A stretch of DNA of 64,000 bases from Nocardia abscessus (GTDB taxonomy: Bacteria > Actinomycetota > Actinomycetes > Mycobacteriales > Mycobacteriaceae), in the NCBI RefSeq assembly GCF_015477775.1, contig NZ_JADLQO010000015.1, positions 166,136-230,135 on the forward strand. Reading direction: 5' to 3'. The translations under genes were made by a program, and so were the position numbers. The notes beneath the pieces were generated by a model. It was not told the origin of the DNA, did no database searches, and was given only the letters and a program-made list of their open reading frames with translations. Positions within the stretch are counted from its first letter, which is position 1, and each line of letters opens with the position of its first letter. Below are positions 53,627 through 63,135 of this stretch, one piece after another.

Positions 53627-54127
53627 TTGAAGCTTCGTAAGACTGGACGCATCGCGATCGCCGGACTGGCCATCGTCGCCGCGCTTGGCCTGACCGCCTG
53701 TGGTGGCGACGACAAGGACAGCAAGCCCGCCGCCAAGACGTCGACCAGCGCCAAGGCGTCGGCCACCGCGAGCGCGAACCTGCCGGCGGTCCCGACCCCC
53801 GCGGAGCTGAACACCGCCCTCGCCCGTGCGCTGGACCCGTCGGTGCCCGCCTCGGAGAAGCTGGACAACGTCCAGGGCGCCGAGGCCGATCCGACGCTGC
53901 CGGACCGCCTGTCCCAGGCCGCGGCCGGCGCCGACGTGAAGATCGAGGTCACCGACGTCACCTCGTTCGGCGACAGTGTGAACGCGAAGGCCAAGTTCAT
54001 CCTCAACGGCCAAGAGAACATCGTCGACGTGCCGTTCGTCGCGGACAACGGCAAGTGGAAGATCCAGAAGCAGTGGGCCTGCACCATGCTGACCAACCTC
54101 GGCCAGCAGTCGGTGGCCTGCGGCTGA
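53627..54127 (+). CDS. Putative lipoprotein, low-molecular-weight antigen (Mtb12)-like
   Basis: 166 aa. Lipobox GLTAC (Cys25), a Ser/Thr/Lys-rich spacer, then a compact domain with conserved PSVPASEKLDNVQGAEADPTL and FVADNGKWKIQKQWACTML, resembling secreted antigens of the Mtb12/CFP-2 type. Function unknown. TTG 53627 with AAAGGA upstream is the start. Its two mature cysteines near the C-terminus may pair. Confidence 0.78.
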   Translation: MKLRKTGRIAIAGLAIVAALGLTACGGDDKDSKPAAKTSTSAKASATASANLPAVPTPAELNTALARALDPSVPASEKLDNVQGAEADPTLPDRLSQAAAGADVKIEVTDVTSFGDSVNAKAKFILNGQENIVDVPFVADNGKWKIQKQWACTMLTNLGQQSVACG

Positions 54128-54287
54128 TTTCGCACGACCGGTCGGGCCGGTCGCCGGGTTCGTCTCGGCGGCCGGCCCGTCGTCGTAGTACCGAATCGTC
54201 TCGTCGCATGCGGCGGTCGGCGCTGCGCTCGTAACCGGTTCGTCGCGCCCACCCGGATCCTCCCGCCCGGAAGGCGCGGCAGCCTGC

Positions 54288-55211
54288 CTAGCCGGAGAGG
54301 CGGTCGGACGCCGGGGAATCGGCGTGCGATGCGCGACGCGCGCGCCGGGTTCGTTGCAGCGCGTCGGTGGTGAAGATCGCCAGCGCCGCCCAGATCAGGG
54401 CGAAACCGGCCCACCGGGAGGCGGGCATCGGCTCGTGCGCGACGGCGACGCCCCAGGCCATCTGGAGTGCGGGCGTGAGGTACTGCAGCAGGCCCATGGT
54501 GGACAGGGCGACCCGCTGGGCCGCCACCGCGAACAGCAGCAGCGGGACGAGGGTGACCGGTCCGGTGGCCGCCATCAGCGCGGTGTGCGCGGGGCTGGAG
54601 GTGAAGTCGCTGTGCCCGGTGACCGCGAGCCCGATCGCGAACGCCAGCGCGAACGGCGCGGCGACGATGCCCTCGGCGGCGATGCCGCGCAGCGCGTCCA
54701 ACGGGATCACCTTCTTCACCAGACCGTAGGTGGCGAAGGAACAGGCCAAGGCCAGGGCGATGATCGGCGGCCTGCCGTAGTCGACCGTGAGCACGGCCAC
54801 CGCGGTCGCGCCGAGCGTGAGCGCGGCCCACTGGGCCCCGGTCAGCCGCTCGCGGAAGATCACCACGCCGAACGCGACGGTGACCAACGGGTTGATGAAG
54901 TAGCCCAGCGCGCACTCCACGACGTGACCCGAGATGACGCCGTAGACGTACACGCCCCAGTTGAGCGTGATCGCGGCGGAGGCGACGGCAGCCAGGCGCC
55001 AGACGCGGCCGCCGATGCCGCGTAACTCGCGTACCCGACCGCTCACGGCGAGCACCGCGAGCACGACGACCAGCGTCCAGACGATCCGCTGAGCCACCAC
55101 CTCACCCGGGCTCGCGAACGCCAGCAAACCGAAGAACGCGGGGAACAGTCCCCACAGGAAGTACGCGCTCGTTCCGAACGTCACACCGGGGATGGACCTG
55201 CTTCGCCGCAC
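54288..55211 (-). CDS. rarD: RarD/EamA-family membrane transporter
   Basis: 307-aa inner-membrane protein with about ten helices. GTSAYFLWGLFPAFFGLL is the RarD start, SWGVYV-type NWGVYVYGVISGHVVECALGYFINPL is a signature of the family, and QYLTPALQMAWGVAVAHEPM closes it. Substrate unknown (some relatives export metabolites). I chose GTG 55211 because the homologous region begins soon after it and a TACGTT -10 lies 7 bases upstream; an in-frame GTG at 55232 adds seven residues. Confidence 0.87.
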   Translation of the reverse strand: MRRSRSIPGVTFGTSAYFLWGLFPAFFGLLAFASPGEVVAQRIVWTLVVVLAVLAVSGRVRELRGIGGRVWRLAAVASAAITLNWGVYVYGVISGHVVECALGYFINPLVTVAFGVVIFRERLTGAQWAALTLGATAVAVLTVDYGRPPIIALALACSFATYGLVKKVIPLDALRGIAAEGIVAAPFALAFAIGLAVTGHSDFTSSPAHTALMAATGPVTLVPLLLFAVAAQRVALSTMGLLQYLTPALQMAWGVAVAHEPMPASRWAGFALIWAALAIFTTDALQRTRRARRASHADSPASDRLSG

Positions 55212-55218
55212 GAGGACG

Positions 55219-55239
55219 AACGTAGTTGTCACGTAGCCT
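55219..55239. promoter_or_regulatory. Interlocked divergent promoters of rarD and ctpE
   Basis: On the minus strand TACGTT (55224-55219) lies 7 bases before the rarD GTG; on the plus strand TAGCCT (55234-55239) lies 7 bases before the ctpE ATG. Both would be leaderless. RNA polymerase could not bind both at once. Confidence 0.45.
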
Positions 55240-55246
55240 TGCGGTC

Positions 55247-57670
55247 ATGTCGATTACCCTGCAGGCCTCTGGCGCCACCGGACTCACCGCCGCAGAGGTC
55301 GAGCAACGTCGCCGCGACGGGCGGACCAACGACGTCCCGGATCGGGCGAGCCGCTCGGTCCGCGACATCGTGCGCGCGAACGTCTTCACCAGGATCAACG
55401 CCATCCTCGGCGTCCTTTTCGTCCTGGTGCTGGCCACGGGATCGATCATCGACGGCATGTTCGGCCTGCTGATCGTCGCCAACAGCGCGGTCGGCATCAT
55501 CCAGGAGATCCGGGCCAAACGCACCCTGGACCGGTTGGCCATCGTCAGCCAGGCCAAGCCGACCGTCCGCCGCGACGGCGTGGCCGTCGAGGTCGCGCCG
55601 CACGAGGTCGTGCTCGACGACCTGATCGAACTCGGTCCCGGCGACCAGATCGTGGTGGACGGCACGGTCGAGGAGTCCGCCCAGCTCGAGGTGGACGAGT
55701 CGTTGCTCACCGGGGAGGCCGATCCGATCGACAAGGCGATCGGCGCTCCGGTGATGTCGGGCAGTTATGTGGTCTCCGGTTCCGGCGCCTACCGCGCCAC
55801 CAAGGTCGGCCGGGACGCCTACGCGGCGCAGCTGGCCGAGGAGGCGAGCAAGTTCACCCTGGTGCACTCCGAACTGCGCAGCGGCATCGACAAGATCCTG
55901 AAGTTCATCACCTACCTGCTCATTCCCGCGGGTCTGCTGAGCATCTACAACCAGCTGGTCTCCAGCGAGGAGACCTGGCGGCCCGCGGTCACCGGCATGG
56001 TGGCGGCGCTGGTACCGATGGTGCCCGAGGGGCTGGTGCTGATGACCTCGATCGCGTTCGCGGTGGGCGTGGTGCGGCTCGGCCGGCGGCAGTGCCTGGT
56101 CCAGGAGCTGCCCGCGATCGAGGGGCTGGCCCGCGTCGACGTGGTGTGCGCGGACAAGACCGGCACGCTGACCGAGAACGGCATGCGGCTGTCGGATATC
56201 AAGACATTGGCGAGCTTCGACGACAGCGAGGTCCGCACCGCGCTGGCCGCGCTCGCCGCCGACGATCCGCGGCCGAACGCGAGCGTGCAGGCGATCGCCG
56301 AGGAACTGCCGAACGGTCCCGGCTGGCAGCGCACCGCCGTCGCGCCGTTCTCCTCGGCCAAGAAGTGGAGCGGCTGCTCGTACGGCGAGCACGGCGATTG
56401 GGTACTCGGCGCGCCGGACGTGCTGCTCGACCCGGGCTCGCCGGACGCGCGAGTCGCCGAGGAACTCGGCGCCTCCGGTCTGCGCGTCCTGCTGCTGGCG
56501 CGCGGCGACCGTCCGGTGGACGCGCCGGACGCGCCCGGCGTCGTGCGGCCCGCCGCCCTGGTGGTGCTGGAGCAGAAGGTCCGGCCCGACGCCCGCGACA
56601 CGCTCGACTACTTCGCGAGCCAGGACGTCTCGATCAAGGTCATCTCCGGCGACAACGCCGTATCGGTCGGCGCGGTGGCCTCCTCGCTCGACCTGCCGGG
56701 CGGCGACCGCCCGATCGACGCGCGGGAGCTGCCGGAGGACCGCGACGGACTGGCCGACGTGCTGGACCGCAACACCACCTTCGGCCGCGTTCGTCCGGAC
56801 CAGAAGCGCGCCATGGTGGCAGCCCTGCAATCACGTGGCCACACCGTGGCGATGACCGGCGACGGAGTGAACGACGTTCTAGCGCTGAAGGATTCGGACA
56901 TCGGCGTGGCCATGGGCGCGGGCAGCCCCGCCACCAGGGCGGTGGCGCAGATCGTCCTGCTGGACAACAAGTTCGCCACCCTGCCGTACGTGGTCGGCGA
57001 GGGGCGCCGGGTGATCGGCAACATCGAGCGGGTGTCGAACCTGTTCCTCACCAAGACCGTCTATTCCGTGCTGCTCGCCTTTCTGGTCGGCGCCGCCGGG
57101 GTCGGCTCCCAGATCTTCGGCTACGAGCCCATCGGCTACCCGTTCCTGCCGCGCCACGTCACGATCGCGGCCTGGTTCACCATCGGCATCCCGGCGTTCA
57201 TCCTCTCGCTCGCGCCCAACAACGAGCGCGCCCGCACGGGGTTCGTCGGGCGGGTCATGCGGTTGGCCATCCCGTCGGGCGTGGTGATCGGCGTGGCCAC
57301 CTTCGTCGCGTACCTGATCGCCTATGCCGGGCCGAACGCCGGTGAGGAGCAGAAGGTGCAGGCGGGCACCACCGCCCTCATCACGCTGATCATGATCGCG
57401 GTCTGGGTGCTTGCCATCGTCGCCCGGCCCTACGTCTGGTGGAAGGTGGTGCTGATCGCGGTGTCGGTGGCGGCGTACGTCTTCTTGTTCACCGTTCCGT
57501 TCACCCGCGAGTTCTTCAAACTCGACCCCTCCAACCTCGCGCTCACCGGTGCGGCGGTGGTCTGCGGGTTGGTCGGCATCGTGCTCGTGGAGGCCGTCTG
57601 GTGGGTGAGCGCGGCGCTGCGCGGCGACGAGCGGCAACTGTTGCCGAGTTCGCCCGGCGGAGCCGCCTGA
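55247..57670 (+). CDS. ctpE: P-type cation-transporting ATPase, CtpE-like
   Basis: 807 aa, P-type pump. The actuator TGES site reads LTGEADPIDK, the phosphorylated Asp303 is in DKTGTLTENG, and the hinge is TGDGVNDVLALKDSDIGVAMG. MVPEGLVLM in the fourth helix replaces the CPx of heavy-metal pumps, as in mycobacterial CtpE, a calcium importer needed for envelope integrity. About ten helices are present. ATG 55247 has no Shine-Dalgarno. The cation is by analogy. Confidence 0.9.
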   Translation: MSITLQASGATGLTAAEVEQRRRDGRTNDVPDRASRSVRDIVRANVFTRINAILGVLFVLVLATGSIIDGMFGLLIVANSAVGIIQEIRAKRTLDRLAIVSQAKPTVRRDGVAVEVAPHEVVLDDLIELGPGDQIVVDGTVEESAQLEVDESLLTGEADPIDKAIGAPVMSGSYVVSGSGAYRATKVGRDAYAAQLAEEASKFTLVHSELRSGIDKILKFITYLLIPAGLLSIYNQLVSSEETWRPAVTGMVAALVPMVPEGLVLMTSIAFAVGVVRLGRRQCLVQELPAIEGLARVDVVCADKTGTLTENGMRLSDIKTLASFDDSEVRTALAALAADDPRPNASVQAIAEELPNGPGWQRTAVAPFSSAKKWSGCSYGEHGDWVLGAPDVLLDPGSPDARVAEELGASGLRVLLLARGDRPVDAPDAPGVVRPAALVVLEQKVRPDARDTLDYFASQDVSIKVISGDNAVSVGAVASSLDLPGGDRPIDARELPEDRDGLADVLDRNTTFGRVRPDQKRAMVAALQSRGHTVAMTGDGVNDVLALKDSDIGVAMGAGSPATRAVAQIVLLDNKFATLPYVVGEGRRVIGNIERVSNLFLTKTVYSVLLAFLVGAAGVGSQIFGYEPIGYPFLPRHVTIAAWFTIGIPAFILSLAPNNERARTGFVGRVMRLAIPSGVVIGVATFVAYLIAYAGPNAGEEQKVQAGTTALITLIMIAVWVLAIVARPYVWWKVVLIAVSVAAYVFLFTVPFTREFFKLDPSNLALTGAAVVCGLVGIVLVEAVWWVSAALRGDERQLLPSSPGGAA

Positions 57671-57751
57671 CAGACTGGACGCCTGACTCGGCGCGCCACG
57701 AGAAGCCTTGTGCGAAGCGGCCATTCAGAGTTGGAGTACCTTCTGGAGATT

Positions 57752-58570
57752 ATGGAGGTACTGCTGCACCAGATCGACGCGTTCGCCGACGCACCGTTCT
57801 CGGGCAACCCGGCCGCGGTGATGCCGCTCCCGTCGTGGCTGCCGGATGCGTTGCTGCAACAGCTGGCCGAGGAGAACAACCTCGCCGAGACCGCGTTCTA
57901 TACGTCGCAATTACCTCCCGAGGCGGGCGTGCCGCCGGGCGAGTGGCCCGCTTTCCACCTCCGGTGGTTCACACCGCGGGTGGAGGTCGCCCTGTGCGGG
58001 CACGCCACCCTTGCCAGCGCCGCGCAGATCCTGGCCGACATGCACCCCGGCGAGGACCGGGTGAGTTTCTACACCCGCAGCGGCTGGCTGCACGTCGACC
58101 GCACCGACGACGACGAGTTCGTCCTCGATCTGCCGGTGGTGCCGAGCGTTCCGGTGCGGCCCGATCCGGCGCTCGTCGCGGCGCTCGGGGTGCGCCCGGT
58201 GCGCGCGTACTCCGGTACCGACGAGGTGCTCGTCGTGGCGACCGAACAGGAGGTGCGCGATGTCGCGCCGGTGCTGTCGGCGTTCCCCGCGCTGCCGCGG
58301 GCCGCGATCGTCACCGCGCCCGGCGACTCGGTCGATTTCGTCTCCCGGTTCTTCGCCCCGGGCGTGGGCGTCCCGGAGGATCCGGTGACCGGATCGGCGC
58401 ACGCCCAGCTGGTTCCGCTGTGGAGCGAGCGACTCGGCCGCACCGAACTGCGGGCCAGGCAGCTCTCGCGCCGCGGAGGAAGCTTGCGCTGCGAACTGAC
58501 CGGCGACCGCGTGCTCCTGTTCGGACGATGCCGCCGTTACCTCGATGGAGTCGTCACCCTGCCGGACTGA
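57752..58570 (+). CDS. PhzF-family isomerase
   Basis: 272 aa, diaminopimelate-epimerase-like fold. VLLHQIDAFADAPFSGNPAAVMPL and EENNLAETAFY (with the catalytic Glu) form the N-domain; LRWFTPRVEVALCGHATLASA and GVGVPEDPVTGSAHAQLVPLW are PhzF hallmarks. No phenazine genes are nearby, so it is probably a general-metabolism member with unknown substrate. ATG 57752 follows CTGGAGAT. It is convergent with the next gene. Confidence 0.9.
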   Translation: MEVLLHQIDAFADAPFSGNPAAVMPLPSWLPDALLQQLAEENNLAETAFYTSQLPPEAGVPPGEWPAFHLRWFTPRVEVALCGHATLASAAQILADMHPGEDRVSFYTRSGWLHVDRTDDDEFVLDLPVVPSVPVRPDPALVAALGVRPVRAYSGTDEVLVVATEQEVRDVAPVLSAFPALPRAAIVTAPGDSVDFVSRFFAPGVGVPEDPVTGSAHAQLVPLWSERLGRTELRARQLSRRGGSLRCELTGDRVLLFGRCRRYLDGVVTLPD

Positions 58571-58587
58571 GACCGGCAGGCTGACGC

Positions 58588-59253
58588 TCACGGCTCCGGG
58601 ACAGGTCCGTCGTCGGGACCCGGTAGGACGACGTCGCGGTAGTCGGGCAACAGGGGTACCACCGCGAAGCTGCCCGCCACGGCGTCGGCGGGCAGTGCCT
58701 GGACCGCGCGGATACCGTTCTGGACGGCCAGGTTCCGCAGTTGCGCCGGGGAACCTCGGACGACGAGCCCGACGACGCAGGCGCAGCCGCCCCGCAGTCG
58801 TGCGGCGGAGACCTCGATCACACGCGCGGAGCGGTCGTCGGCGGGCCGCGGAAGCAGCCAGGCCGCGTACGGCGCCGAATCCATCGCCGCGGCAATCCCT
58901 TCCGGGACCGGCACGACGACCAGCGGCGTCTGCACGCGGGGAATCGGCACCCGGTAGAGCACCTGGGCGATGCGCAATCCGCCGCTGTGCGCGGGAATCC
59001 GTTCGGAGGTAAGGGGTTCGGTGAACGACACCAGCGCCCAGTGCTGTTCGTCGTCCTGCACGTTCAGCGAATCAACGGATCGGGCAAGGTAATCCGCGAC
59101 CTGCTCGCCCCGGTCGGGTCCCAGCCGATCGGTGGAGACCGGGGCACGGTACGGCGGATTCAGCGCTCCGAGCGCGAACACCGACGCGACCAGGGCGACC
59201 GCCGCCGCGCCGAGGAGGACCCGGCGCCACGGCGGCACCCGGCGCTCAGGCAT
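58588..59253 (-). CDS. Membrane-anchored protein of unknown function
   Basis: 221 aa: a short basic head, one membrane helix (RVLLGAAAVALVASVFALGAL), then an extracytoplasmic domain with a Cys pair (GGCACVVGLVV) and a Pro-rich tail. I do not recognise a domain. ATG 59253 overlaps the rluD 3' end by 8 bases, so it is the third gene of the lspA-rluD run. Confidence 0.75.
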   Translation of the reverse strand: MPERRVPPWRRVLLGAAAVALVASVFALGALNPPYRAPVSTDRLGPDRGEQVADYLARSVDSLNVQDDEQHWALVSFTEPLTSERIPAHSGGLRIAQVLYRVPIPRVQTPLVVVPVPEGIAAAMDSAPYAAWLLPRPADDRSARVIEVSAARLRGGCACVVGLVVRGSPAQLRNLAVQNGIRAVQALPADAVAGSFAVVPLLPDYRDVVLPGPDDGPVPEP

Positions 59254-60172
59254 CGCGCAGGACGTCCAGCGCGTGTTTCAGGTCATCCGGGTACTCGCTG
59301 GTGATCTCCAGGTAGCGGCCGTCCGCGGGATGCTGGAAGCCCAGCTGCCGGGCGTGCAACCACTGGCGTTGCAGCCCGAGCCGCTCGGCCAGGCGCGGGT
59401 CGGCGCCGTAGGTGAGATCGCCGCAGCAGGGGTGGCGGATCGCGGAGAAATGCACGCGGATCTGATGGGTGCGCCCGGTCTCCAGGTGGATGTCCAGCAG
59501 GCTGGCCGATTGGAACGCCTCGACGGTGTCGTAGTGCGTGATGCTCGGGCGACCGTCGGCGGTGACCGCGAACTTCCAGTCGTTGCCGCGGGCCCGGCCG
59601 ATCGGGGCGTCGATGGTGCCGCTGCTCGGGTCCGGATGCCCCTGCACCAGCGCGTGGTACCGCTTGTCGACCGTGCGCTGCTTGAACGCGCGCTTCAGCA
59701 CCGTGTACGCGTGCTCGGACTGCGCAACCACCATCACTCCGGAGGTGCCGACGTCGAGGCGGTGCACGATGCCCTGCCGTTCGTGCGCGCCCGAGGTGGA
59801 GATGCGGTATCCGGCCGCGGCGAGCCCGCCCACGACGGTCGGCCCGCTCCAGCCGACGCCGGTGTGCGCGGCCACGCCGACCGGCTTGTCGACCGCGACG
59901 ATGTCGTCGTCGGCGTAGAGGATCTTCATGCCCTCCACCGGTTCGGCCTCGATGGTCAGTTCCCGCTTCGGCTCGGGGAAGACCACCTCCAGCCAGGCGC
60001 CCGCGGTCAGCCGGTCGGACTTGCCCGCGGCGAGGCCGTCGAGCTGCACCGAGCCCTCCTCGGCGAGCGCGGCCACCGCGGTGCGGGACAGCCCGAGCAG
60101 CCGGGCCAGACCCGCGTCGACGCGCATACCGTCGAGCCCGTCGGGGACGGGCATGGTCCTGGTCTCCCTCAT
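59246..60172 (-). CDS. rluD: 23S rRNA pseudouridine synthase, RluD/RluA family
   Basis: 308 aa. An N-terminal S4 domain (RVDAGLARLLGLSRTAVAALAEEGSVQLDG) precedes the catalytic domain: the Asp is in HRLDVGTSGVMVV, with ARGNDWKFAV and ETGRTHQIRVHFSAIRHPCCGD downstream. It isomerises uridines in 23S rRNA. ATG 60172 overlaps the lspA stop (ATGA); an internal ATG at 60154 is possible. Confidence 0.93.
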   Translation of the reverse strand: MRETRTMPVPDGLDGMRVDAGLARLLGLSRTAVAALAEEGSVQLDGLAAGKSDRLTAGAWLEVVFPEPKRELTIEAEPVEGMKILYADDDIVAVDKPVGVAAHTGVGWSGPTVVGGLAAAGYRISTSGAHERQGIVHRLDVGTSGVMVVAQSEHAYTVLKRAFKQRTVDKRYHALVQGHPDPSSGTIDAPIGRARGNDWKFAVTADGRPSITHYDTVEAFQSASLLDIHLETGRTHQIRVHFSAIRHPCCGDLTYGADPRLAERLGLQRQWLHARQLGFQHPADGRYLEITSEYPDDLKHALDVLRDA

Positions 60173-60768
60173 GCCGCGCTGCCCTCGCTCGCTTCGCCGG
60201 GTTTGCCGTGACCCACCCGGGTGCCGTTCGGTTCGAAACCCAACACGGTCAGCACCACCAGCAGGATCGCCCCGCACACGATGGCCGAGTCGGCGACGTT
60301 GAACACCGGCCACCAGCCCACCGCGACGAAATCCACCACGTGTCCCTGGAGCGGGCCTGGCGCACGGAACAGCCGGTCCATCAGGTTGCCGAGCGCGCCG
60401 CCGAGCACCAGACCCAATCCGATCGCCCACCCCAGCGAGCGCAGCGTGCGGCCGATGCGCACCACACCGACGACGACGGCGGCGGCGACCAGGGTCAGCA
60501 ACCAGGTCATGCCGGTGGCCATGGAGAACGCCGCGCCCGGATTGCGCACCAGGCTCAGGCGCGCGAAATCACCGATGACCGGCACCGGATCGCCCGGTGT
60601 CAGGTTCGCGACCGCGATGGTCTTGGTGAGCAGATCCAGGCCGAGCACGACCGCGGCGAGGACGAGCAGCGTCCGCAAGCGCTGGGGTGGAGCCGACGAG
60701 GTCGTCGGATCGGCGGTGTTCGCTGGGATTTCCTCGGGCGGCCGGTCGTCACTCACGCCGACCATCAT
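60169..60768 (-). CDS. lspA: Lipoprotein signal peptidase
   Basis: Cleaves prolipoproteins before the lipid-modified Cys. 199 aa with four helices. LRNPGAAFS-like LVRNPGAAFSMATG, GGALGNLMDRLFRAPG (first catalytic Asp) and FNVADSAIVCGAILL (second catalytic Asp) are intact. The N-terminal 30 residues are disordered. The start is ATG 60768; GTG 60756 is an alternative. Several likely substrates are encoded in this window. Confidence 0.95.
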   Translation of the reverse strand: MMVGVSDDRPPEEIPANTADPTTSSAPPQRLRTLLVLAAVVLGLDLLTKTIAVANLTPGDPVPVIGDFARLSLVRNPGAAFSMATGMTWLLTLVAAAVVVGVVRIGRTLRSLGWAIGLGLVLGGALGNLMDRLFRAPGPLQGHVVDFVAVGWWPVFNVADSAIVCGAILLVVLTVLGFEPNGTRVGHGKPGEASEGSAA

Positions 60769-60907
60769 CTCTCGAGCGCGATCACGCCCGGTGCGCGCCG
60801 TCCGATTGCCTCGGCCGGGGTGGCCGGCCGTGCTCGCGTGGCACGCCGACCGGCGCGCACCCGCATGTCCCAGCCGACACTCAGGAAGCGGTCGTACCCT
60901 GTTGCAC

Positions 60908-61855
60908 GTGACGGTGTTGTCTTCCCCCCACCTTCCCCGGATCGCGCGCTCGGGTGTGCTGCTCATGGTGCTCGCGGTCGGGCTCTCGGCCTTCGGTGTC
61001 GGTTGCGGCGACGGCGCCGAATCGCTCGGCGAACCCGACGGAACCGAGCCGCTGGGAATCGGCAAGGAAGTGACGGTGCCGATCGCGGCCGCGGTGGCCA
61101 CGGTCGAATCGGCCGGTGCCGAGCCGAGGTCGCTGCTGCGGCCGGAGTATCCGGCGGGCACCGTGCAGCGGGTCACGCTGTACACCGCGCACCACATCGA
61201 ACAGCAGATCGATGAGCAGCCGAAGCGCGACTTCTCCACCCCGGCGCTGACCATTCCGATGACCGCGCAGACGACCGCGGAGGGCATCGATCTGACTCTC
61301 GGCACGGTCACCTCGCCGGATCCGACGCTGGCCAAGGCGCTGACCAAGATCGGCGGCTCGCACGCCGGCTTCGATCTCAGCGATCTGGGCACGATCACCG
61401 CACTGCGGCTCGAGCCGGCTCCGGACGCGTCCAACACCGCTCGCGCCGCCCTCGAGCAAGCGTTCTACCAGGCCGTCTATCGCTCGATCGCCTTTCCCGA
61501 CGAGCCCGTCGGCGAGGGCGCGGTGTGGACGGTGCGCCAGGAGGTCACCGGCGGCGTGTTGCTCGACCAGGTGACCACCGCGACGCTGAGCAAGCGCGAG
61601 GGGGATCGGCTCACCATCGAACTGCACGTCACCCAGAAGCCCAAGTCGCCGGTGTGGAACCTCCCGAACAACGCGGGCACCCTGGACATCCGGGACTACG
61701 TGATGCAGGGCGCGGGCACCATCACGGTGGACCTCGGGCTGCCCCTGCCGGTGGCCGGGTCCATCACCGTCGGCGGTCATCAGGCCTACCGCGACCCGAA
61801 CAGCGGCAGCACGCTGCGGCAGACGATCGATACGCAGGTGTCGTGGACCGAATGA
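60908..61855 (+). CDS. Putative lipoprotein of unknown function
   Basis: 315 aa. Signal with lipobox GVGC (Cys33) and a beta-rich extracytoplasmic domain; ALEQAFYQAVYRSIAFPDEPVGEGAVWTV is its most protein-like core. It resembles actinobacterial hypothetical lipoproteins (possibly the DUF6263 type; not certain). GTG 60908 has TACCCT 7 bases before it, which suggests a leaderless transcript. Divergent from lspA, and it overlaps the next gene. Confidence 0.75.
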   Translation: MTVLSSPHLPRIARSGVLLMVLAVGLSAFGVGCGDGAESLGEPDGTEPLGIGKEVTVPIAAAVATVESAGAEPRSLLRPEYPAGTVQRVTLYTAHHIEQQIDEQPKRDFSTPALTIPMTAQTTAEGIDLTLGTVTSPDPTLAKALTKIGGSHAGFDLSDLGTITALRLEPAPDASNTARAALEQAFYQAVYRSIAFPDEPVGEGAVWTVRQEVTGGVLLDQVTTATLSKREGDRLTIELHVTQKPKSPVWNLPNNAGTLDIRDYVMQGAGTITVDLGLPLPVAGSITVGGHQAYRDPNSGSTLRQTIDTQVSWTE

Positions 61856-62571
61856 TCCGTGCCCGCGGCCTGGTGGCGGCGGTCGCACCCTTCGTGGTCG
61901 TCGCCGGATGCGGCGCGCAGGACCGCGCAGCGGCCGAAGCGCCCGACCTTCCGACGCTGGGGTCCGTGGTGGCCGCGGCCCCGGTGACCACGGGCCCCGA
62001 GACCGATTCCGCTCGGCTGCGCGATCGACTGCTCGGCGACGCCGACCTACCCGCGGGCTTCACCGCGCTCCCGCCGCCCGCCGACGCCGAGGGAAGCGCT
62101 ATCGGCTCCTCGCCGACGAATCCGGCGGAATGCGGGAAGGTGCTCGCCCCGCTCGGTACGCAACGCACCGGCGCGCTCGCTCGGGCGTCCACGCAATTCG
62201 CGGGACCGAATTTCTCCAGCATCGATATCGACGCGGCCAGTTATCCGCCGGACACCGTCGGGGTCGCATTTTCGGACGTGCAGGAAATCCTGCGGCGCTG
62301 CGCGCACTATTCCAGCGCCGACGACTCCGACATCGCGGTGGACTACCGCATCGGCGGGCTCGACCAGCCGCCCGCGGGCGATGCGGGCGCCCCCTTCCAG
62401 GTGCGCACCACCAGCGACGACCTGACGCTCGGGTCGTCGGTGACGATCGTCCAGGTGGGAAGCACGTTGGTGCAGGTCGCGGTGACCGCGCCGGAGTCGG
62501 TGGACCCCGGTGTCCTCAGCGCGCTCACCGCGGCCCAGGTGCGCAGGCTGCGAGGGGTGGCGGGTCCGTGA
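61852..62571 (+). CDS. Putative lipoprotein, second of a pair
   Basis: 239 aa. Lipobox VVAGC (Cys20), then a domain beginning DSARLRDRLLGDADLPAGFTALP with cysteines in AECGKVLAP and ILRRCAHYS that could pair. The layout resembles the PknH/LprH-type sensor domains of mycolata. ATG 61852 overlaps the upstream stop by 4 bases, so the two lipoproteins are made together. Ligand unknown. Confidence 0.75.
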   Translation: MIRARGLVAAVAPFVVVAGCGAQDRAAAEAPDLPTLGSVVAAAPVTTGPETDSARLRDRLLGDADLPAGFTALPPPADAEGSAIGSSPTNPAECGKVLAPLGTQRTGALARASTQFAGPNFSSIDIDAASYPPDTVGVAFSDVQEILRRCAHYSSADDSDIAVDYRIGGLDQPPAGDAGAPFQVRTTSDDLTLGSSVTIVQVGSTLVQVAVTAPESVDPGVLSALTAAQVRRLRGVAGP

Positions 62572-62652
62572 TTTCCGACGAACCGGCCACGTGCGCCGGT
62601 CGCGGGAATAGGCTCGACATGGTCCGACACAAGCCTCGACCGGAGGTTCCCC

Positions 62653-63120
62653 ATGTCTGATGTCAAACCCATCCCCGATGGATATCCGGTGATATCGCCC
62701 GGGCTGGCGATCGACGGCGCGGCGGCGGCGATCGATTTCTACAAGAACGTCTTCGGTGCCACCGAGCGCATGCGAATGCCCGGGCCGGGCGGCAAGATCG
62801 CGCATTGCGAGCTGATGTTCGGCAATTCCGTCGTCATGCTCGGCGATCCCGCCCCCGATATGGATTTTCTCGATCCGAAGACGGTGGGTGGCACCCCCGT
62901 CAACCTGTACGTGTACGTCGAGGACGCCGACGCCGCCTTCGCCGCCGCGCTGGCCGCAGGCGCCAGGGAACTCACGCCCATGACCAAGCAGTTCTACGGT
63001 GACCGCAGCGGCGCCTTCGAGGACCCGTGGGGCCACCGCTGGACGGTGGCCACCCACGTGGAGGACGTGCCGCCCGACGAGATGGACCGCCGGATGGCCG
63101 AGTTGTTCGGCGGCGCCTGA
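62653..63120 (+). CDS. VOC-superfamily (PhnB/glyoxalase-like) protein
   Basis: 155 aa. PVISPGLAIDGAAAAIDFYKNVFGATERMRM and AHCELMFGNSVVMLGD form one beta-alpha module; TPVNLYVYVEDADAAFAAALAAGA and YGDRSGAFEDPWGHRWTVATHVEDV form the second. This is the PhnB-like subgroup with uncharacterised substrates. ATG 62653 follows GGAGGTTCCCC. Confidence 0.9.
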   Translation: MSDVKPIPDGYPVISPGLAIDGAAAAIDFYKNVFGATERMRMPGPGGKIAHCELMFGNSVVMLGDPAPDMDFLDPKTVGGTPVNLYVYVEDADAAFAAALAAGARELTPMTKQFYGDRSGAFEDPWGHRWTVATHVEDVPPDEMDRRMAELFGGA

Positions 63121-63135
63121 ACCCGGCCGTCCGAT

